From: DATMER01 sp034667225
GTDB lineage: Bacteria > Acidobacteriota > Thermoanaerobaculia > Multivoradales > UBA5704
Assembly (NCBI GenBank): GCA_034667225.1
Contig: JAXDKG010000060.1
Span: forward strand, 160,601 to 224,600
DNA length: 64,000 nt
Direction of reading: 5' to 3'
Of the stretch, positions 61,912 through 64,000 are shown piece by piece. The notes beneath the pieces are model-generated. The model was not told the DNA's origin and did no database searches. It worked only from the letters and a program-made list of their open reading frames with translations. Position 1 is the stretch's first letter. Every line of letters begins with the position of its first letter. A program made the position numbers and the translations under genes.

Positions 61912-62698
61912 GGTTGGGCTAGATGCTGCTCTCGCGAACGCGCCCGCAAAGTTTCGTGGCAGAATCATCAGTTCCTACGTCGAAGTTAAACGCCGGCACC
62001 GCGAGGCTGCATTCGGAATGTCTCTCGACTCTGCAGGTCTCAGCGCTGGCAAGTTTTGCGAGTCGGTGATCCGGCTCCTCCAACACAAGCTCACCGGTGT
62101 AAGTGTGCCTTTCGGAACACACATCACCAACTATCCTGACGCATGCCGCCAGTTGATCACTGTTGATGCCTCGATGGGACCAGAGTCTTTGCGCGTTATA
62201 ATCCCTCGCGCCCTCGTCTTCCTGAACACCATGCGTGGCAAAAGGGGGATCGGGCATGTGGGTGGGGACATAGAAGCGAACGCCATCGATCTTGAGACAG
62301 TTGTAAGGATGTGCGATTGGGTGATGTGCGAGCTTATTCGGGTGTTCCACAACTTGCCGATTGAGGATGCGCAAGCCGTCGTGGATTCCCTGGCGACAAA
62401 GCAGGTCCAAGATATCTGGGAGGTGGCCGGGAAGAAGCGGGTCCTCCGCCGAGGTATGAACTACAAGCAGAAGGTCATGCTTCTGCTCTACTCTCAGCCG
62501 GAATCTGCCGCCCTCTCCGAGGAGCTGTTCGAATGGAGCGAACACTCACACATGGCGCATTTTCGGCGTGATGTACTCAAGGCACTTCATAAGTCTAAGT
62601 TTGTTGAGTATGACCGCACAGAGGAGATTGTATATCTCTCACCTCTAGGTGTCTCCGAAGTTGAAAGCATCCTCAATGGCCAGACCACCAAATGCTAG
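61883..62698 (+). CDS. cassette gene: helical protein with HEPN-like motif, partner of the winged-helix gene
   Basis: The 271-aa protein is mostly helical. The segment FLNTMRGKRGIGHVGGDIEA fits an R-x(3-6)-H pattern as in HEPN domains and is followed by a long helix DLETVVRMCDWVMCELIRVF. The C-terminal 80 residues (NYKQKVMLLLYSQPESAALS...EEIVYLSPLGVSEVESIL) look like a winged helix. The overlap with the preceding gene suggests a two-component system carried as one cassette. Toxin or abortive-infection function is a guess from the motif and setting. Confidence 0.7.
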   Translation: MASTSTPAIKVGLDAALANAPAKFRGRIISSYVEVKRRHREAAFGMSLDSAGLSAGKFCESVIRLLQHKLTGVSVPFGTHITNYPDACRQLITVDASMGPESLRVIIPRALVFLNTMRGKRGIGHVGGDIEANAIDLETVVRMCDWVMCELIRVFHNLPIEDAQAVVDSLATKQVQDIWEVAGKKRVLRRGMNYKQKVMLLLYSQPESAALSEELFEWSEHSHMAHFRRDVLKALHKSKFVEYDRTEEIVYLSPLGVSEVESILNGQTTKC

Positions 62699-63122
62699 CG
62701 AGGCCTTTAAGAAGCGGCTGGCACTTTGGGAAGGGCACGTAGTACCGCGGACTTCACCATAGAAGAGATCGCCAGGGAAATCGTCGATGCCGTCAGAATG
62801 CGCTGATAGGCCATCAAGCAGGCGACCGGATACGGATACGTGCGGCTAGGATAGGCTAGGATAGGTTCCTGCCGAGTGTAGAAAAAAACTAGCAGACCTT
62901 CCCCATCCTTCTCTCGGAGATCGGTGTTACAGCGTCTTGCGCGTGGCTTTTGCCCCATCTGCCGTGCTGAATCGGCCTTGATGTAGCCTCCTGCCAGGCA
63001 GTCCGGGGGCTCTTTTTCGGCATCTGGACGCACCTCTCCCGCCCCGGAGTTGTCCAGGCCTGAAAATTCCTTGCTGGGTGTCGCTGACTGACGCCGATCA
63101 CCACCTGCGGTGGTGCCGGCGC
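62699..63122. other. gap between the cassette cluster and the RAYT gene, with REP-like hairpin
   Basis: No gene is supported. A tandem 10-mer (CTAGGATAGG twice, about 62845-62864) and a hairpin CACCACC-TGC-GGTGGTG (63099-63115) are present. The hairpin lies 8 nt beyond the stop of the RAYT gene and is the kind of short GC-rich stem found in REP elements mobilised by such proteins. Confidence 0.45.
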
Positions 63123-64000
63123 TCACGCACGGACGAAAGGCAGGCCCGGTGGAAAGCAGCCGTTGGGGAACCTCGCCGTGCGGTCTCCACCCTTGAGCCT
63201 CTCTGCCGCTTCTCGGAAAGCCGCAAGGAAGAAGCCATATGCCTGCCGCAGAGCCTCCCGGGCGGCCTTGGTCGCGGCGTGGAAACGCGGCGCCGGCGAC
63301 TTTTTCGACCTGTTCGGACAGGTGTGCGGATGCTGGCGTAGGATGGCCGCCGGGCCGAGGGGTTCGCGGTTGGTGCGCTTGCGCTCTACCGAGGCGTCGG
63401 ACTCGATCTCCTCGATCAGCCCTGCCACCGCCTCCCGATACATCTCCGGGCTGAGGTGGCGCCAGCAGGGGACCTGAGAGAGCTCGACCGTCTCTTCCGT
63501 CGCATGGCGCCGGGGCTCGAAGGCCTCTCCCCGCAGCTTGGCCCGGTGCTCCGCGGTCCGGTCGAACCAGGTGCCCCGCACAGGCGCGCCGCTGAGCACG
63601 TTCTTGACTAGACTGATGCCCGGCCAGTCCTCGACCCGAGCCACCAATCCCTCCTTGACCCCGTTGCTCAAGACGTAGCGCAGCCGATCGACCTGTGCCG
63701 CGGGCTCGTCGCTGATGACAATCGCCTCGTAGCGGCGAGACCAGATTTTGTTTCGCCACTTCCTCAAGCGGCCGACCTCGCGGGCCACATTGGTCTGGAA
63801 GTAGCCCATGAAGTCGGCCATGCGCTCGGCGTCCGGCATCCGGGCCAGGAGGTGGTAGTGGTTCGAGGCGACGAAAAAAGCTGAGATCTCGACCGGGTGG
63901 AGCCGCTGGGCGCGGCCGAGGACGCCCAGCACGATCTCAGTCAGAGCTGGATCGGGCCGGAGAAGATACCGGCTGTGGATGGTGCGGCAGGTGATGTCGA
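63123..64000 (-). CDS. REP-associated tyrosine transposase (RAYT), 5' end cut by window
   Basis: The frame is open to the right edge. The N-terminal part reads CRTIHSRYLLRPDPALTEIV, the conserved start region of RAYT/Y1 transposases, then AFFVASNHYHLLARM with the HUH metal motif (NHYH), and YFQTNVAREVGRLRKWRNKIW, WSRRYEAIVI and YVLSNGVKEGLV. The C-terminal extension (about 170 onwards, KRTNREPLGPAAILRQHPHT) is basic and Pro-rich. Such single-copy transposases process REP hairpins; a candidate hairpin lies just downstream. Confidence 0.88.
   Translation of the reverse strand, partial: DITCRTIHSRYLLRPDPALTEIVLGVLGRAQRLHPVEISAFFVASNHYHLLARMPDAERMADFMGYFQTNVAREVGRLRKWRNKIWSRRYEAIVISDEPAAQVDRLRYVLSNGVKEGLVARVEDWPGISLVKNVLSGAPVRGTWFDRTAEHRAKLRGEAFEPRRHATEETVELSQVPCWRHLSPEMYREAVAGLIEEIESDASVERKRTNREPLGPAAILRQHPHTCPNRSKKSPAPRFHAATKAAREALRQAYGFFLAAFREAAERLKGGDRTARFPNGCFPPGLPFVRA

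Noticed and set aside
62707..63759. 350-codon minus-strand frame overlapping the RAYT gene
   Set aside because: It is in a different frame from the RAYT, which has clear HUH and family motifs; the translation is Gly/Arg-rich without homology features.
1..64000. tRNA, rRNA or tmRNA genes
   Set aside because: No cloverleaf with the conserved GGTTCRANNCC arm or rRNA core sequence was recognised on either strand by eye; a tRNAscan run would be decisive.

Overview
The window reads as a high-GC bacterial chromosome. The gene set fits Acidobacteriota (the Thermoanaerobaculia/Holophagae side) or a close relative: zf-HC2 anti-sigma-type proteins, a large TPR-CHAT protein, two S9 peptidases, DUF3616, YceI, M48 and many secreted hydrolases. 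This placement rests on gene content only; no rRNA or tRNA gene was seen.

0-20.5 kb is backbone-like. It starts with the 3' part of a PEP-synthase-like enzyme, then membrane proteins, an M48 protease, and a metal-import operon (substrate-binding protein, ABC-3 permease, porin, no ATPase gene). Facing these is a TerC-family exporter whose leader looks like a yybP-ykoY (Mn2+) riboswitch. Next come a zf-HC2/GluQRS pair, an ECF sigma/anti-sigma pair, a TPR-CHAT protein and a Pcm-erythromycin esterase fusion.

20.5-36 kb mixes backbone and accessory genes. It includes a lower-GC two-component pair whose receiver carries a deoxyribosyltransferase/TIR-like effector domain, a DHODH-membrane fusion, a sulfatase, and a 1120-aa beta-lactamase/CocE fusion.

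36-43.6 kb holds a VapC toxin with a frameshifted AbrB antitoxin, then five small lower-GC genes, all on the minus strand and separated by integron attC-like sites. The cluster is flanked by a dimethylargininase fragment and by the intact gene. One cassette encodes a HEPN plus PD-(D/E)XK-like protein.

43.6-58 kb is again backbone-like: a metallophosphoesterase, a secreted lipase-like protein, a putative metalloprotease, YhaN/YhaO DNA repair proteins, tandem S9 peptidases and an SDR.

59.5-62.7 kb is a second cassette cluster, on the plus strand. It carries a membrane TIR protein and an overlapping two-gene cassette. The window ends in a RAYT (REP-associated tyrosine transposase).

The most unusual structure is a set of four intergenic arrays at 20.6, 29.6, 42.1 and 58.1 kb. 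Each is built of degenerate repeats with a different consensus, yet all four keep the same 21-nt period. No integron integrase gene is visible, so the cassette clusters look like attC clusters lacking an integrase.
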